From: DSWT01 sp049975385
GTDB taxonomy: Bacteria; Chloroflexota; Anaerolineae; B4-G1; SLSP01
Assembly: GCA_049975385.1 (NCBI GenBank)
Contig: JBNGDO010000022.1
Span: 1 to 45,426, forward strand
Length of the DNA stretch: 45,426 bases
Reading direction: 5' to 3'
Part shown: one piece after another, positions 27,700-35,900 of the stretch
Layout: every line of letters begins with the position of its first letter
Position numbering within the stretch: the stretch's first letter is position 1
Translations under genes and position numbers: made by a program
Notes under the pieces: generated by a model
Database searches by the model: none
Told to the model about the DNA's origin: nothing
The model's input: the letters and a program-made list of their open reading frames with translations, nothing else

Positions 27700-29124
27700 A
27701 TGCCAGAATCAACTTACGATATCGTCATCATCGGCGCGGGGCCAGGTGGGTACGTTGCCGCCATCCGTGCTGCGCAATTGGGGATGAAGGTCGCACTGGT
27801 CGAGCGCGAACATCTGGGCGGGGTATGCCTCAACTGGGGTTGCATCCCCACAAAGGCGCTACTGCGCAACGCAGAAGTCGCGCGGCTGCTTGGCGCGGGC
27901 AAGGAATTCGGCTTCAGCGTTGATGGCCTCACGCTGGATTACAGTGCGGCCATCGATCGCAGCCGCAAAATCTCCGCACGGCTGGTGAAGGGCGTGGAAA
28001 CGCTGTTGAAGGGTAACCATACCGATGTGATCTGGGGCAGTGGCAAACTCACTTCACCAACAAGCGTCGCCGTCACCACAAAGGAAGGGGACACGCAGAC
28101 GCTCGCCGCCAAATCTATCATCATTGCCACCGGTTCGCGTGCACGGAGTATCCCCGGCGTCACCGTTGACGGTGAACGTGTGCTCACCGCTCGCCACGCC
28201 CTGGAACGCCGGGAACTGCCGAAGTCCGCCATCGTCATCGGCGCGGGGCCAATCGGGCTGGAGTTTGCGACGGTGTGGCGCGCTTATGGCGCAAACGTGA
28301 CCGTGGTGGAAATGCTGGATCACATCCTGCCCGCCGAGGACGAAGAGGCCTCCGCCGAGTTGGCGCGAAACTTCCGCCGCCAGAAAATCCAGATGCTCAC
28401 CTCTACCCGCGTCGAGAGCATCGAAACGACGGCGAACGGCGTCCAAGTGCGTGTGAACGGGCCGAAGCCTGCGGCGAGCTCAGGCGAGTCGGGCGAGCAG
28501 ATGCTTGAGGGCGAGGTGGCGCTGGTCGCTATCGGGGTTCAGCCCAACAGCGAGGATTTGGGGCTGGAAGCGGCAGGCGTGACGACCGAGCGTGGCTGGA
28601 TCAAGGTAGATAACTTTATGCGGACGAACGTGCCCACCGTATACGCCATTGGTGACGTGAATGGGACACTGCCATTGGCCCACGTCGCCTCAGCGCAGGC
28701 GCTGCTGGCAGTCGAAACCATTGCTAGCCACGAGACCAAGCCCTTCAATGTGGACCTGATGCCGCGCGGCACGTACACCTCTCCGCAGGTTGCTTCCTTC
28801 GGCTCGTCCGAGGCGAAAGCGCGCGAGGCAGGTTTGACCGTGCGCGTGGGGAAGTTCCCCTTCCTCGCCAACGGCAAAGCGTTGGGGCTTGGGGAGAATG
28901 CCGGTTTCGTCAAGATTGTCGCCGAGGAGCGCAGCGGCGAGATCGTCGGCGCGGTCATCGTCGGTCCGGAAGCGACGGAACTGCTGGCCGAGTTGGTGCT
29001 GGCCCGCACCGCCGAACTCACACCCGATGAGATCGCCCACACGATACACGCCCATCCCACCCTCAACGAAGCCGTCATGGAAGCCGCGCACGGCGTCTTC
29101 GGGAAGGCGATACACAATATCTAG
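27700..29124 (+). CDS. lpdA: Dihydrolipoyl dehydrogenase
   Basis: 474 residues. FAD-dependent oxidation of dihydrolipoamide with NAD+. FAD motif IVIIGAGPGGYVAAIRAAQLG, redox-active disulfide GGVCLNWGC (Cys43/Cys48), NAD motif VIGAGPIGLEFATVW, and C-terminal HAHPTLNEAVMEAAHG with the catalytic His-Glu. Start ATG has AGGAGG 9 nt upstream. No E1, E2 or glycine-cleavage gene is adjacent, so its complex partners are elsewhere. A short GESGE-type segment near residue 265 comes from a small in-frame GGCGAGTC/GGGCGAGC repeat. The stop codon lies in the following repeat. Confidence 0.95.
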   Translation: MPESTYDIVIIGAGPGGYVAAIRAAQLGMKVALVEREHLGGVCLNWGCIPTKALLRNAEVARLLGAGKEFGFSVDGLTLDYSAAIDRSRKISARLVKGVETLLKGNHTDVIWGSGKLTSPTSVAVTTKEGDTQTLAAKSIIIATGSRARSIPGVTVDGERVLTARHALERRELPKSAIVIGAGPIGLEFATVWRAYGANVTVVEMLDHILPAEDEEASAELARNFRRQKIQMLTSTRVESIETTANGVQVRVNGPKPAASSGESGEQMLEGEVALVAIGVQPNSEDLGLEAAGVTTERGWIKVDNFMRTNVPTVYAIGDVNGTLPLAHVASAQALLAVETIASHETKPFNVDLMPRGTYTSPQVASFGSSEAKAREAGLTVRVGKFPFLANGKALGLGENAGFVKIVAEERSGEIVGAVIVGPEATELLAELVLARTAELTPDEIAHTIHAHPTLNEAVMEAAHGVFGKAIHNI

Positions 29125-29195
29125 GGATTAGGGACTAGGCATTAGGGATTGGGGGGTAATCTCCCAATCCCTGATCCCTAATCCCCAATTACCGA
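29122..29195. repeat. Word-repeat palindrome (TAGGGATTAGGG / CCCTGATCCCTAATCCCC)
   Basis: TAGGGATTAGGGACTAGGCA with drifted copies to 29155 is mirrored by CTCCCAATCCCTGATCCC words to 29190. It includes the lpdA stop codon and almost the entire gap before the next gene. Confidence 0.88.
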
Positions 29196-29207
29196 TCAGC
29201 ATCAGCG

Positions 29208-29987
29208 ATGGTCAAACAACAGGACGCAATCTTCCGCCAGGCGTATCCGGCACCCCCGTATTGGGTGGCGCGATTCGACGTGGCGTACCCGCCCGATCCC
29301 GGCGCGTTCGTGCTGGCCGATTTGGGCGGGCCGCTGCGCGAGGCGCTCTTTCCTGCCTCCATCGACACCGACCGTGCAAGCACAGTCAATGGATTCACCA
29401 CGATGTTGCCACCGCGCCACCCGGCGACGCGTTTGCTGCCCGGTACGGTGGTTAGTATGCTCGGCCCGCTTGGGCAGGGCTTCCGGCTCGGCGATGCGAC
29501 GCGGTTGTTATTGGTTGCCGAAACCGCCTCCCTGCCGCCATTGCTGCCGTTGCTCGAAGCCGCGCCTTCGGTGGCGCTCGTTATTGAGGCACCGACGCGG
29601 GCGCAACTACCACCGACGGATCGTTTTCCTCCGACCGTCGAACTGACGCTCGTGACGCGCGATGGTTCTGCCGGGTATCTGGGGCCACTGGAATCGCAAG
29701 AACCTGCGCCGGCAAACCTGGAGCGCGTCATGCCGCGTTTGGTGGAATTGATCGCCTGGGCGGAGCGGGCGTGCTTTGCGTGCTCAAACGACCGTTATCC
29801 GGCGTTGGCTGCCATTGTGCGTGCCGCGCGCATCCAACCCCTGCCGGACTTCGCGCAAGCGCTCGTCCAGGTACCGATGCCGTGCGGCGTCGGCGCATGC
29901 GAGGTCTGCCGGACGCCGACGCGGACGGGTGAAAAACATGCCTGCATCGATGGCCCGGTTTTCGACATGGCGCGAAACTTCGCGTGA
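29208..29987 (+). CDS. Divergent PyrK-like iron-sulfur protein (dihydroorotate dehydrogenase electron-transfer subunit family)
   Basis: 259 residues. The C-terminus keeps the PyrK [2Fe-2S] motif: CGVGACEVC (Cys226, 231, 234), then Cys246 in HACIDGPVFD. GPLGQGF is retained in the middle. The flavin-binding R-P/L-S motif and the glycine-rich GGGIG NAD motif of true PyrK are not recognisable (LLLVAETASLPPL occupies the latter place). It probably passes electrons via the cluster but not from NADH in the usual way. It overlaps the PyrD-like gene by 4 nt, so the two likely form one complex. Confidence 0.75.
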   Translation: MVKQQDAIFRQAYPAPPYWVARFDVAYPPDPGAFVLADLGGPLREALFPASIDTDRASTVNGFTTMLPPRHPATRLLPGTVVSMLGPLGQGFRLGDATRLLLVAETASLPPLLPLLEAAPSVALVIEAPTRAQLPPTDRFPPTVELTLVTRDGSAGYLGPLESQEPAPANLERVMPRLVELIAWAERACFACSNDRYPALAAIVRAARIQPLPDFAQALVQVPMPCGVGACEVCRTPTRTGEKHACIDGPVFDMARNFA

Positions 29988-30838
29988 GCACTATGATCGA
30001 ACTCGCGCCGCACCACAAATTCGGTTTGCCCATCGCTTCCCCGGTGATGCCCGCGGCGGGCGCTTTTGGTTTTGGGGACACCTACCACGACCTGGTCGAT
30101 CTGCGCGTTTTAGGCGCACTCGTCACCAACCCGGTGAGTTTCACGCCCCGCAATGCCGCGCGTGGAAAGCGCATCGCCATCCATGGGGAGCACTTCGTCA
30201 CACACACCGGGCTGCCGAACCCCGGCGTGAAGCGGGTCCTGCGGCAACATCGCCAACTATGGGAGCGCTTGCCTATCCCTGTCATCGTGCATCTCATCGC
30301 AACGACGCCTGCTGAGACGGCGAGGGCAGCCGAGCAGCTCTCCAGTATTCCCAACGTGGTGGGGATCGAGTTAGGGCTGGTGGACAACATCACGCCGCAA
30401 CGGGCGCTCAATCTGCTGGATGCAACCCGCGCTGAGGGAGACCTGCCCGTCATCGTGCGTATCCCTTTCACCGGTGTGGATGCACTCGCACCGTCGCTCG
30501 CCGACCACGGCGCTGACGCGCTCACACTTATTGCGCCGCCGCGCGCCGTCCTACCCGTGTTGGAAGCGCCCGAAAACAATGAAACCCGGCGTTACTTACG
30601 TGGGCGGCTCTATGGCCCCGCGCTTTTTCCCCTCCTGTTGAATACCCTGGCGCGCTGGTGTTCCAAATTGCCGGTCCCGGTCATCGCCTGCGGGGGCATC
30701 GCCAGTCTCCAAGACGCCATTGCTTGTCTAGAACTTGGCGCAACGGCGCTCCAGGTCGATGCACTGCTCTGGCGCGATCCGGCGATGGTGCAACGCATCG
30801 CCGAGGGATTGGCGGCATTCGATACCTCGAGAGACTGA
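29984..30838 (+). CDS. Dihydroorotate-dehydrogenase-like protein with eroded active site
   Basis: 284 residues, GTG start overlapping the preceding TGA (an ATG at 29993 is an alternative). FMN-barrel signatures remain: LPIASPVMPAAGAFGFGD, HTGLPNPG (as in GLQNPG), and VIACGGIASLQDAIACLELGATALQV. The catalytic segment normally reading S-C-P-N is GLVDN here; the lysine strand normally VKLSP is VRIPF; the NT and GG-S-G substrate and phosphate motifs are changed. A true PyrD role is therefore doubtful; it may act on another substrate. The paired PyrK-like partner argues for a functional two-subunit flavoenzyme. Confidence 0.75.
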   Translation: MSTMIELAPHHKFGLPIASPVMPAAGAFGFGDTYHDLVDLRVLGALVTNPVSFTPRNAARGKRIAIHGEHFVTHTGLPNPGVKRVLRQHRQLWERLPIPVIVHLIATTPAETARAAEQLSSIPNVVGIELGLVDNITPQRALNLLDATRAEGDLPVIVRIPFTGVDALAPSLADHGADALTLIAPPRAVLPVLEAPENNETRRYLRGRLYGPALFPLLLNTLARWCSKLPVPVIACGGIASLQDAIACLELGATALQVDALLWRDPAMVQRIAEGLAAFDTSRD

Positions 30839-30849
30839 GGAGGTCTTCC

Positions 30850-31350
30850 ATGAAACCTTTTGCCAGGATTTGGCTGGTTGTTCTGACGGTTCTGGTCTTT
30901 GTGTCCCTGGCACTCAACGGCTATTTTTTCCTCATCATCAGCAATGTGCGGCAGGATGCACTGGACATCATCGTCAATACCCGTAACAATCTGGCGACCT
31001 TGAGCAGCGAACCCATCGTGATTCCAATAGCCATAGACGAGGAGATCCCATTCAATACCAGTGTGTCGATCAGCCAGACGGTCGTTTTGCCGCTGGATAT
31101 CAATTATCCGCTTTCAACGGTGATCAATACCTATGTCGACGTTCCGCTATTGGGACGCCAGGACATTGTTCTCCCTATCGAGGCGGTTATTCCTATCCAA
31201 TACACCCTCGAAGTCCCCATCCAGGTCGATGTGCCTATCTCACTCACGTACTATTTGCAAACCGAAATCCCCGTAGAAGTCGCCATTCCACCGGAGATTC
31301 GCGCATCTTTAGATGATGCGCTACGCCAGATGGAAGAGGGATTGCAGTAA
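30850..31350 (+). CDS. Single-pass membrane protein with repeated VPI-type beta motifs
   Basis: 166 residues, not recognised. One N-terminal membrane helix (about 7-30) followed by an extracytoplasmic part in which a hydrophobic-Pro-hydrophobic triplet recurs about eleven times at 6-14-residue spacing (VIPIA, EIPFN, VLPLD, NYPLS, DVPLL, VLPIE, VIPIQ, EVPIQ, DVPIS, EIPVE, AIPPE), then a short acidic helix. This looks like an elongated beta structure. Start ATG has GAGGAGG 6 nt upstream and lies 11 nt after the PyrD-like stop, so it is probably co-transcribed. Confidence 0.75.
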   Translation: MKPFARIWLVVLTVLVFVSLALNGYFFLIISNVRQDALDIIVNTRNNLATLSSEPIVIPIAIDEEIPFNTSVSISQTVVLPLDINYPLSTVINTYVDVPLLGRQDIVLPIEAVIPIQYTLEVPIQVDVPISLTYYLQTEIPVEVAIPPEIRASLDDALRQMEEGLQ

Positions 31351-31384
31351 GATCCCCCCCTGAAGAAACAGAATTTGTCACCCA

Positions 31385-31401
31385 GGGAAGTGACACTTCC
31401 C
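31385..31401. promoter_or_regulatory. Palindrome GGGAAGTGACACTTCCC upstream of ubiE
   Basis: Eight-base perfect arms around one base, 30 nt before the methyltransferase start. It may be an operator or a short hairpin; no T-run follows. Confidence 0.5.
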
Positions 31402-31430
31402 ACTACGGTCACGCCTCGAAGAGGATTATA

Positions 31431-32237
31431 ATGCCAGCAGTTGACATGGCAGACCGGATGCTCATGGCGACAGCGCATCAGGACTTTGACAGCATGGGAC
31501 ACAACGATAATCGACAGACTACATCTCCATCCGTGGCGTGTAACGCGGCGCAGAGACGTGCTATGCACGTCCTTTTCACTCGCATCGCGCCCAGCTATGA
31601 CAAGATTAACAGGATCCTTTCGCTAGGGCAGGATCAGAACTGGCGCAAAGACGCTCTCGCCCGCGCGCAGGTTCCTCCCGGCGGAAGATTGTTGGATGTT
31701 GCCACCGGCACCGGCGACGTGGCACTGCTGGCCGCCGCCCGGCTTCCCGGTGTCCAAATCGTTGGCGCAGATTTGACCTTAGCGATGCTCGATGTAGCGC
31801 AAGGGAAAGCGCAAAGGAAGGCTGTCCGGCGGACTCGCTGGGTAAACAGCGACGGGCTGGCTCTTGCCTTTCCGAGCAATACGTTTGACGCCGTTATTTC
31901 CGTGTTCATGCTGCGCAACGTTCCCGACGTGGCCCAGGCGTTCGCCGAGCAGGCACGGGTGGTGCGCCTCGGAGGCCGCGTCGTATGTCTGGAGATGACG
32001 TGGCCGCGGCGCTTCCCGATGACGTGGCTTTTCTGGCTGTACTTTTTTGGCGTCGCGCCGCTGCTCGGACAGCTTATTGCCAAAAATCGCGCTGCGTACA
32101 CCTATCTACCCCAGTCTGTAAAGCGATTTCCTGCGCCCGCAGCTACCGCGAAGGTCATGGAAGTCGCCGGATTGCACGAGGTCTCGTGGGAAATGAAAAT
32201 GCTGGGCACGGTGGCGATTTTTGTGGGCGTGAAGTAA
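31431..32237 (+). CDS. ubiE: Demethylmenaquinone/ubiquinone C-methyltransferase UbiE/MenG
   Basis: 268 residues. SAM-dependent methylation of demethylmenaquinone, last step of quinone synthesis. Conserved FTRIAPSYDKINRILSLGQD, SAM motif LDVATGTGDVALLAA, and FMLRNVPDVAQAF (family: GxRNVPD). The N-terminal 40 residues exceed the family norm, so the true start may be later (for example 31494); ATG 31431 is kept because GAGG lies 6 nt upstream. A TATAAT overlaps this ATG and, if it were a promoter, would favour a later start. It is followed by a repeat-filled gap. Confidence 0.9.
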   Translation: MPAVDMADRMLMATAHQDFDSMGHNDNRQTTSPSVACNAAQRRAMHVLFTRIAPSYDKINRILSLGQDQNWRKDALARAQVPPGGRLLDVATGTGDVALLAAARLPGVQIVGADLTLAMLDVAQGKAQRKAVRRTRWVNSDGLALAFPSNTFDAVISVFMLRNVPDVAQAFAEQARVVRLGGRVVCLEMTWPRRFPMTWLFWLYFFGVAPLLGQLIAKNRAAYTYLPQSVKRFPAPAATAKVMEVAGLHEVSWEMKMLGTVAIFVGVK

Positions 32238-32239
32238 AG

Positions 32240-32310
32240 AGCAACGAGTAATGAGTAATCGGTAATCAGTAACTCGTTATTCGCTCATTTGCTCATTCGC
32301 TGATTCTTTC
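32240..32310. repeat. Word-repeat palindrome between ubiE and the carboxyltransferase gene
   Basis: GAGTAATGAGTAATCGGTAA words are followed by inverse-type words TTATTCGCTCATTTGCTCAT and CGCTGATTC. The right half matches the words in hypF and at 26020-26040. Confidence 0.82.
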
Positions 32311-32312
32311 CA

Positions 32313-33872
32313 ATGGAGAATAGTTTGACGGAAAAAACAAACGCGCGGTTAGACGAACTTCAAGCGCGCCAGGCACAAGCACAGTTAGGCGGGGGACAAT
32401 CCCGCATCGATCAACAACACGCCAGGGGCAAGATGACGGCCCGCGAGCGCATCGCGGCCTTACTTGACCCCGATACGTTTGAGGAATTACAGCCTTTCAC
32501 GCTTGAGCATCCTACAGACGCCGGTGCAATTCCCGGTGAAGGCGTCGTGACCGGGTTCGGGCAGATTGAGGGACGCAATGTCTGCGTCTACGCGCAGGAT
32601 TTTACCGTTTATGGCGGTTCCGTCTCGCTGGCGCACGCGCGCAAGATCACGCAGCTTCAGGATCTGGCGCTGCGCAACGGCATCCCCATCGTCGGGCTTT
32701 TGGACTCCGGCGGCGCGCGCATCCAGGAAGGGGTGACGTCGCTGCACGGCTACGGCGAGATTTTCTCCAGCAACGTCCTGGCATCGGGCGTCGTCCCTCA
32801 GATTGCGGTGATGATGGGGCCGTGCGCGGGCGGCGCATCGTACAGTCCGGCCCTCACCGATTTCATCGTTATGGTGGACAAGACGTCCACGATGTACATC
32901 ACCGGCCCGGACGTCATCAAAAGCGTCACCGGCGAGAACGTCGATCACGAGAACCTGGGCGGCGCGCACGTCCACGCGACGACGAGCGGCGTGGCGCATT
33001 TCATCGCCGAGGATGAGGCGGACGCCCTCGGGTTGGTACGGCACTTGCTCAGCTATCTTCCGGCGAACAACGTGGAGAATCCACCAGACCTGCCTGCTGA
33101 TGACGCCATAGCACCTGCCGACCCGGCACGTCTCAATACCCTTGTCCCGGACGATCCAAACGTCCCCTACGATATGCACGCAGTGCTCGACGGGATAGTG
33201 GATCGCGGCAGCTTCTTCGAAGTTCACGCCGGGTGGGCGCGGAACGCTCTCGTGGGGTTTGCGCGGCTGGCGGGGCAGGTGGTGGGCATCGTCGCCCAGC
33301 AGCCGTTGGAGAAGGCGGGCGTCATCGACATCGACGCTTCCGACAAGATCGCGCGTTTCGTGCGTTTCTGCGATGCCTTCAATCTGCCACTGATCACCTT
33401 TGTGGACTCACCCGGCTTCTTACCCGGCGCGGCACAGGAACACGGCGGCATCATCCGCCACGGTGCGAAGATTATCTACGCCTACGTTGCGTCAACCGTA
33501 CCCAAAATCTCCGTCGTCATCCGTAAGGCCTATGGCGGCGCGTACATTGTGATGAGCAGCAAATCCATTGGCGCGGACCTGCACCTGGCATGGCCGTCGG
33601 CGGAGATCGCGGTGATGGGGCCGGAGGCGGCGGTCAACGTGTTGAACCGGCGGGAGATTGCAGCGGACGCCGATCCAGAAGGACGGCGCGTGGCGCTGGT
33701 GCGGGCTTACCGCGACACGCACGCCACACCGTATTACGCCGCGGAACGTGGCATCCTGGACAACGTGATCGAACCGGCGCAGACGCGCGCCACGCTCATC
33801 GCGGCGTTGCACATGCTGCGCGAGCAACTCCGTCCTAGACCGCCCAAGAAACATGGGATTATGCCGATGTAG
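32313..33872 (+). CDS. mmdA: Acyl-CoA carboxyltransferase subunit (methylmalonyl-CoA decarboxylase alpha / PccB family)
   Basis: 519 residues. Carboxyltransferase with both crotonase-like halves: GLLDSGGARIQEGVTSLHGYG, MMGPCAGGASYSPALTDF and MVDKTSTMYITGPDVIKSVTGE in the first; LEKAGVIDIDASDKIARFVR, DSPGFLPGAAQEHGGIIRHG and VIRKAYGGAYIVMSSKSIGA in the second. Together with the OadG-like, biotin-carrier and OadB-like genes downstream, this makes a Na+-pumping decarboxylase; methylmalonyl-CoA to propionyl-CoA is the likeliest reaction, because the subunit is of acyl-CoA type and not an oxaloacetate carboxyltransferase. Start: ATG 32313 has no ribosome site, while TTG 32325 has GGAG 6 nt upstream and may be the true start. 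Confidence 0.93.
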   Translation: MENSLTEKTNARLDELQARQAQAQLGGGQSRIDQQHARGKMTARERIAALLDPDTFEELQPFTLEHPTDAGAIPGEGVVTGFGQIEGRNVCVYAQDFTVYGGSVSLAHARKITQLQDLALRNGIPIVGLLDSGGARIQEGVTSLHGYGEIFSSNVLASGVVPQIAVMMGPCAGGASYSPALTDFIVMVDKTSTMYITGPDVIKSVTGENVDHENLGGAHVHATTSGVAHFIAEDEADALGLVRHLLSYLPANNVENPPDLPADDAIAPADPARLNTLVPDDPNVPYDMHAVLDGIVDRGSFFEVHAGWARNALVGFARLAGQVVGIVAQQPLEKAGVIDIDASDKIARFVRFCDAFNLPLITFVDSPGFLPGAAQEHGGIIRHGAKIIYAYVASTVPKISVVIRKAYGGAYIVMSSKSIGADLHLAWPSAEIAVMGPEAAVNVLNRREIAADADPEGRRVALVRAYRDTHATPYYAAERGILDNVIEPAQTRATLIAALHMLREQLRPRPPKKHGIMPM

Positions 33873-33879
33873 GGAAAAA

Positions 33880-33972
33880 AGGTAACGAGTAACAAGTAAC
33901 GGGTAATGAGTGAGGGGTAAGGCGGAGATCGCATATCCAGCACAGTATCCAGTATCCAGCAACGAGCTACGA
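33880..33972. repeat. Word-repeat element (GTAACGAGTAAC and CAGTATCCAG words)
   Basis: GGTAACGAGTAACAAGTAAC with drift to about 33920, then CAGTATCCAGTATCCAGC and AACGAGCTACGAG. The GTATCCAG family is the one found in the second hypF insertion. Confidence 0.78.
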
Positions 33973-33976
33973 GACT

Positions 33977-34450
33977 ATGACAACATTACTGAATCAAGCC
34001 TTGATATTAACCCTGGTGGGGATGGGGATGACATTTGCGGCGTTGGGGTTGCTCGTCTTGGGCATGTACGCGATGACGGCGCTCATCACTGACGAGCCGC
34101 GGCGCAAAACGACACCAGCCGAAGCGTCGCCGGCGGAAGAGAAGATTGTGACGCAGGCTGCGGACGTCGTGCTACATCTGACGACCGCGGCCCGCCGTCC
34201 GGGCGCCGAGGTGCGTGAGGATCGTGAGCTTGCCGCCGCTGCCGCTGTGTCTCTGGCGCTGGCGTTGGAAAACGCTAAGCCACACCTCGATGACCGGTAT
34301 CGCGCGGCCGCGGCGGCTGTGGCGATGGCGGCGGCATCTGGCGGCGCTGCGCCTGTACCAACAAACGTCGCCCCTATGCCAGACGCCTGGAACACACACG
34401 TGCGTAGCCAACATCTCACACAACGTCAACGTTGGATAAGTAGACAGTAG
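33977..34450 (+). CDS. OadG-family gamma subunit of the Na+-translocating decarboxylase
   Basis: 157 residues. One N-terminal membrane helix (about 9-36, with the LVGMGMTFAALGLLVLGMY pattern of OadG) followed by a hydrophilic, alanine-rich region. Gamma subunits anchor the soluble carboxyltransferase to the beta subunit. The C-terminal region is longer than in short MmdD-type proteins. The last residues (ISRQ) and stop are encoded by the repeat that follows. Start ATG has only a weak GAG upstream; it is chosen because the membrane helix begins directly. Confidence 0.85.
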   Translation: MTTLLNQALILTLVGMGMTFAALGLLVLGMYAMTALITDEPRRKTTPAEASPAEEKIVTQAADVVLHLTTAARRPGAEVREDRELAAAAAVSLALALENAKPHLDDRYRAAAAAVAMAAASGGAAPVPTNVAPMPDAWNTHVRSQHLTQRQRWISRQ

Positions 34451-34497
34451 ACGGTAGACAGTAGACAGGGGTTCTGCTCCCCCGTCTACCGTCTACC
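34438..34497. repeat. GTAGACAGTAGACGG palindrome, copy 1
   Basis: GGTAGACAGTAGACAGGGG (34453-34471), 7-nt loop, complementary to 34479-34497 with two A-C mismatches on the plus strand (G-U pairs if transcribed from the minus strand). The 34 nt from 34438 are identical to 37038-37071. Confidence 0.9.
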
Positions 34498-34517
34498 AAA
34501 TTTTGGAGGAATCGAAT

Positions 34518-34976
34518 ATGTCCGTTTATTACGTCACCGTTCGTGGAAAACAATACACTGTTGAAGTTTCCGATCCACACGCGCGACCTATGCGGGCGAT
34601 TGTGGATGGCGAGGTGGTCGAAGTCGATGTCGCGCCGGCTCCGGCTTCTACTGCGGCTTTGACTTCTGCGCCGTCGCCAGCGCCGGTTGCCGCACCTGCG
34701 CCCGTGGTCACACCGGAGGTTCAGCCCACTCCTGAGATAGACGAGCCGTTGCCGGATGCCGTCGAGGAGGTCAAGGCGCCGCTGCCAGGCACCGTCGTCA
34801 GTATCGGCGTGAGTGTGGGCGAGCGCGTGACGCACGGCCAGGAATTGTGCGTCTTGGAAGCGATGAAGATGAACAATCCCATTCGCGCGAACCAGGCGGG
34901 TGTGGTTACCAAGATCTTTGTCACCGTTGGACAGCAGGTACAACACGGCACACCGCTTTTGATGCTTGGGGAGTAA
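34518..34976 (+). CDS. Biotin carboxyl carrier protein of the decarboxylase
   Basis: 152 residues. N-terminal segment MSVYYVTVRGKQYTVEV, a Pro/Ala-rich flexible linker (38-75), and a C-terminal biotinyl domain with the EAMKM motif; Lys117 is the biotinylation site. It carries CO2 from the acyl-CoA to the membrane beta subunit. Start ATG at 34518 has GGAGGA 7 nt upstream (five codons later than the longest reading). It abuts the GNAT gene directly, its stop preceding the next ATG without a gap. Confidence 0.95.
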   Translation: MSVYYVTVRGKQYTVEVSDPHARPMRAIVDGEVVEVDVAPAPASTAALTSAPSPAPVAAPAPVVTPEVQPTPEIDEPLPDAVEEVKAPLPGTVVSIGVSVGERVTHGQELCVLEAMKMNNPIRANQAGVVTKIFVTVGQQVQHGTPLLMLGE

Positions 34977-35777
34977 ATGATGCAGGCTGTGGCCCACGCC
35001 GAGCGACTTTCGTCGCACTTAGCGAACCAGATCGAGGCGCAAACGCGCGACCCCGACTGGACGTTGGCGCATTACACTTTCGTCGCCAGTGTAACCGCGC
35101 TGGCTTCGGAGTGTGATATTGCCCACTCGCCCGCGATGTCGGTCGCCAGCAGCCAGGCGGTGCCCCGGCTGCAACTCGCCTTTTTCGGCGAGTCGGCGGA
35201 GCTGTTGGCCAATTACACGACATTTTTGATCAGTCAAGGCAGCGAAATGGAACTGCTGGTTGATGAAGCACAACGCGTTGTGGCGGAACGAGCCTTTAAG
35301 GTTCTGAGCAACGAAGCCCAGTGGCAGATGGTTTTCCGAGGCGATCCCGCTCCGCTGGATGCCGGTCAAGCGACCGAACTGGCCGATAACGATCTGCCGG
35401 CGATGCAGGCGTTGGCGAAGAGCGAGCGTCGCGAAGATTCGCGCGTTGAGCTGCGGTTTGCCACGCGGGATCCATTCCAACAAGGCCCGGCGTTTGGCAT
35501 TTGGGAGGAGCGCCGGTTAGTGGCGATGGGGGTCACCAAACTGCGGTTGCCCGGTGTGGTGCAAATTGGCGATGTCGTGGCAGTGAAGACGGCTGTCGAG
35601 CATCTGTACAGCGCCGCCATTGTGTCTGCATTGGTCAAGGCTCACGCTGAACGGATGAAGGTCTTCTATATCATCGCACAGCAGGACAAAACCACCGTAG
35701 AATTGCTCGAGACGTTGGGTTTCGTCCGAGAGCGCCCGATGTATCGCATGTACTGCGTCCTTAAAGAAGATATTTGA
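34977..35777 (+). CDS. GNAT-like N-acetyltransferase inside the decarboxylase operon
   Basis: 266 residues. The C-terminal part (about 195-266) matches the GNAT fold of the FR47/GCN5 type: GDVVAVKTAVEHLYSAAIVS, then AERMKVFYIIAQQDKTTVEL, then LGFVRERPMYRMYCVL. The N-terminal half is less conserved and may be a second degenerate GNAT domain. The start ATG directly follows the stop of the biotin carrier, so translation is coupled. Its target is unknown; position suggests an acyl-CoA-related substrate or acetylation of a subunit. A second GNAT domain sits in the CoA-transferase fusion at 3341-5230. Confidence 0.8.
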   Translation: MMQAVAHAERLSSHLANQIEAQTRDPDWTLAHYTFVASVTALASECDIAHSPAMSVASSQAVPRLQLAFFGESAELLANYTTFLISQGSEMELLVDEAQRVVAERAFKVLSNEAQWQMVFRGDPAPLDAGQATELADNDLPAMQALAKSERREDSRVELRFATRDPFQQGPAFGIWEERRLVAMGVTKLRLPGVVQIGDVVAVKTAVEHLYSAAIVSALVKAHAERMKVFYIIAQQDKTTVELLETLGFVRERPMYRMYCVLKEDI

Positions 35778-35782
35778 CCAGG

Positions 35783-35820
35783 AACCAGACTCCAAAAGTC
35801 TCCCAGGATACCTGGTTTAA
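35783..35820. repeat. Compact double hairpin between GNAT and oadB
   Basis: AGACT/AGTCT (35787-35791/35797-35801) and CCAGG-ATA-CCTGG (35803-35815) lie side by side, with AACCAG (35783-35788) also able to pair CTGGTT (35812-35817). The rest of the 123-nt gap is AT-rich with no gene; a second AAAAGTCTC word recurs inverted at 35868. Confidence 0.55.
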
Positions 35821-35900
35821 CAAATAACTCTATATACAAACAATCTACAAAACGCAAATCCGTGTTGAGACTTTTGTAGTCGTTGTTAGAGGAGTCATTC

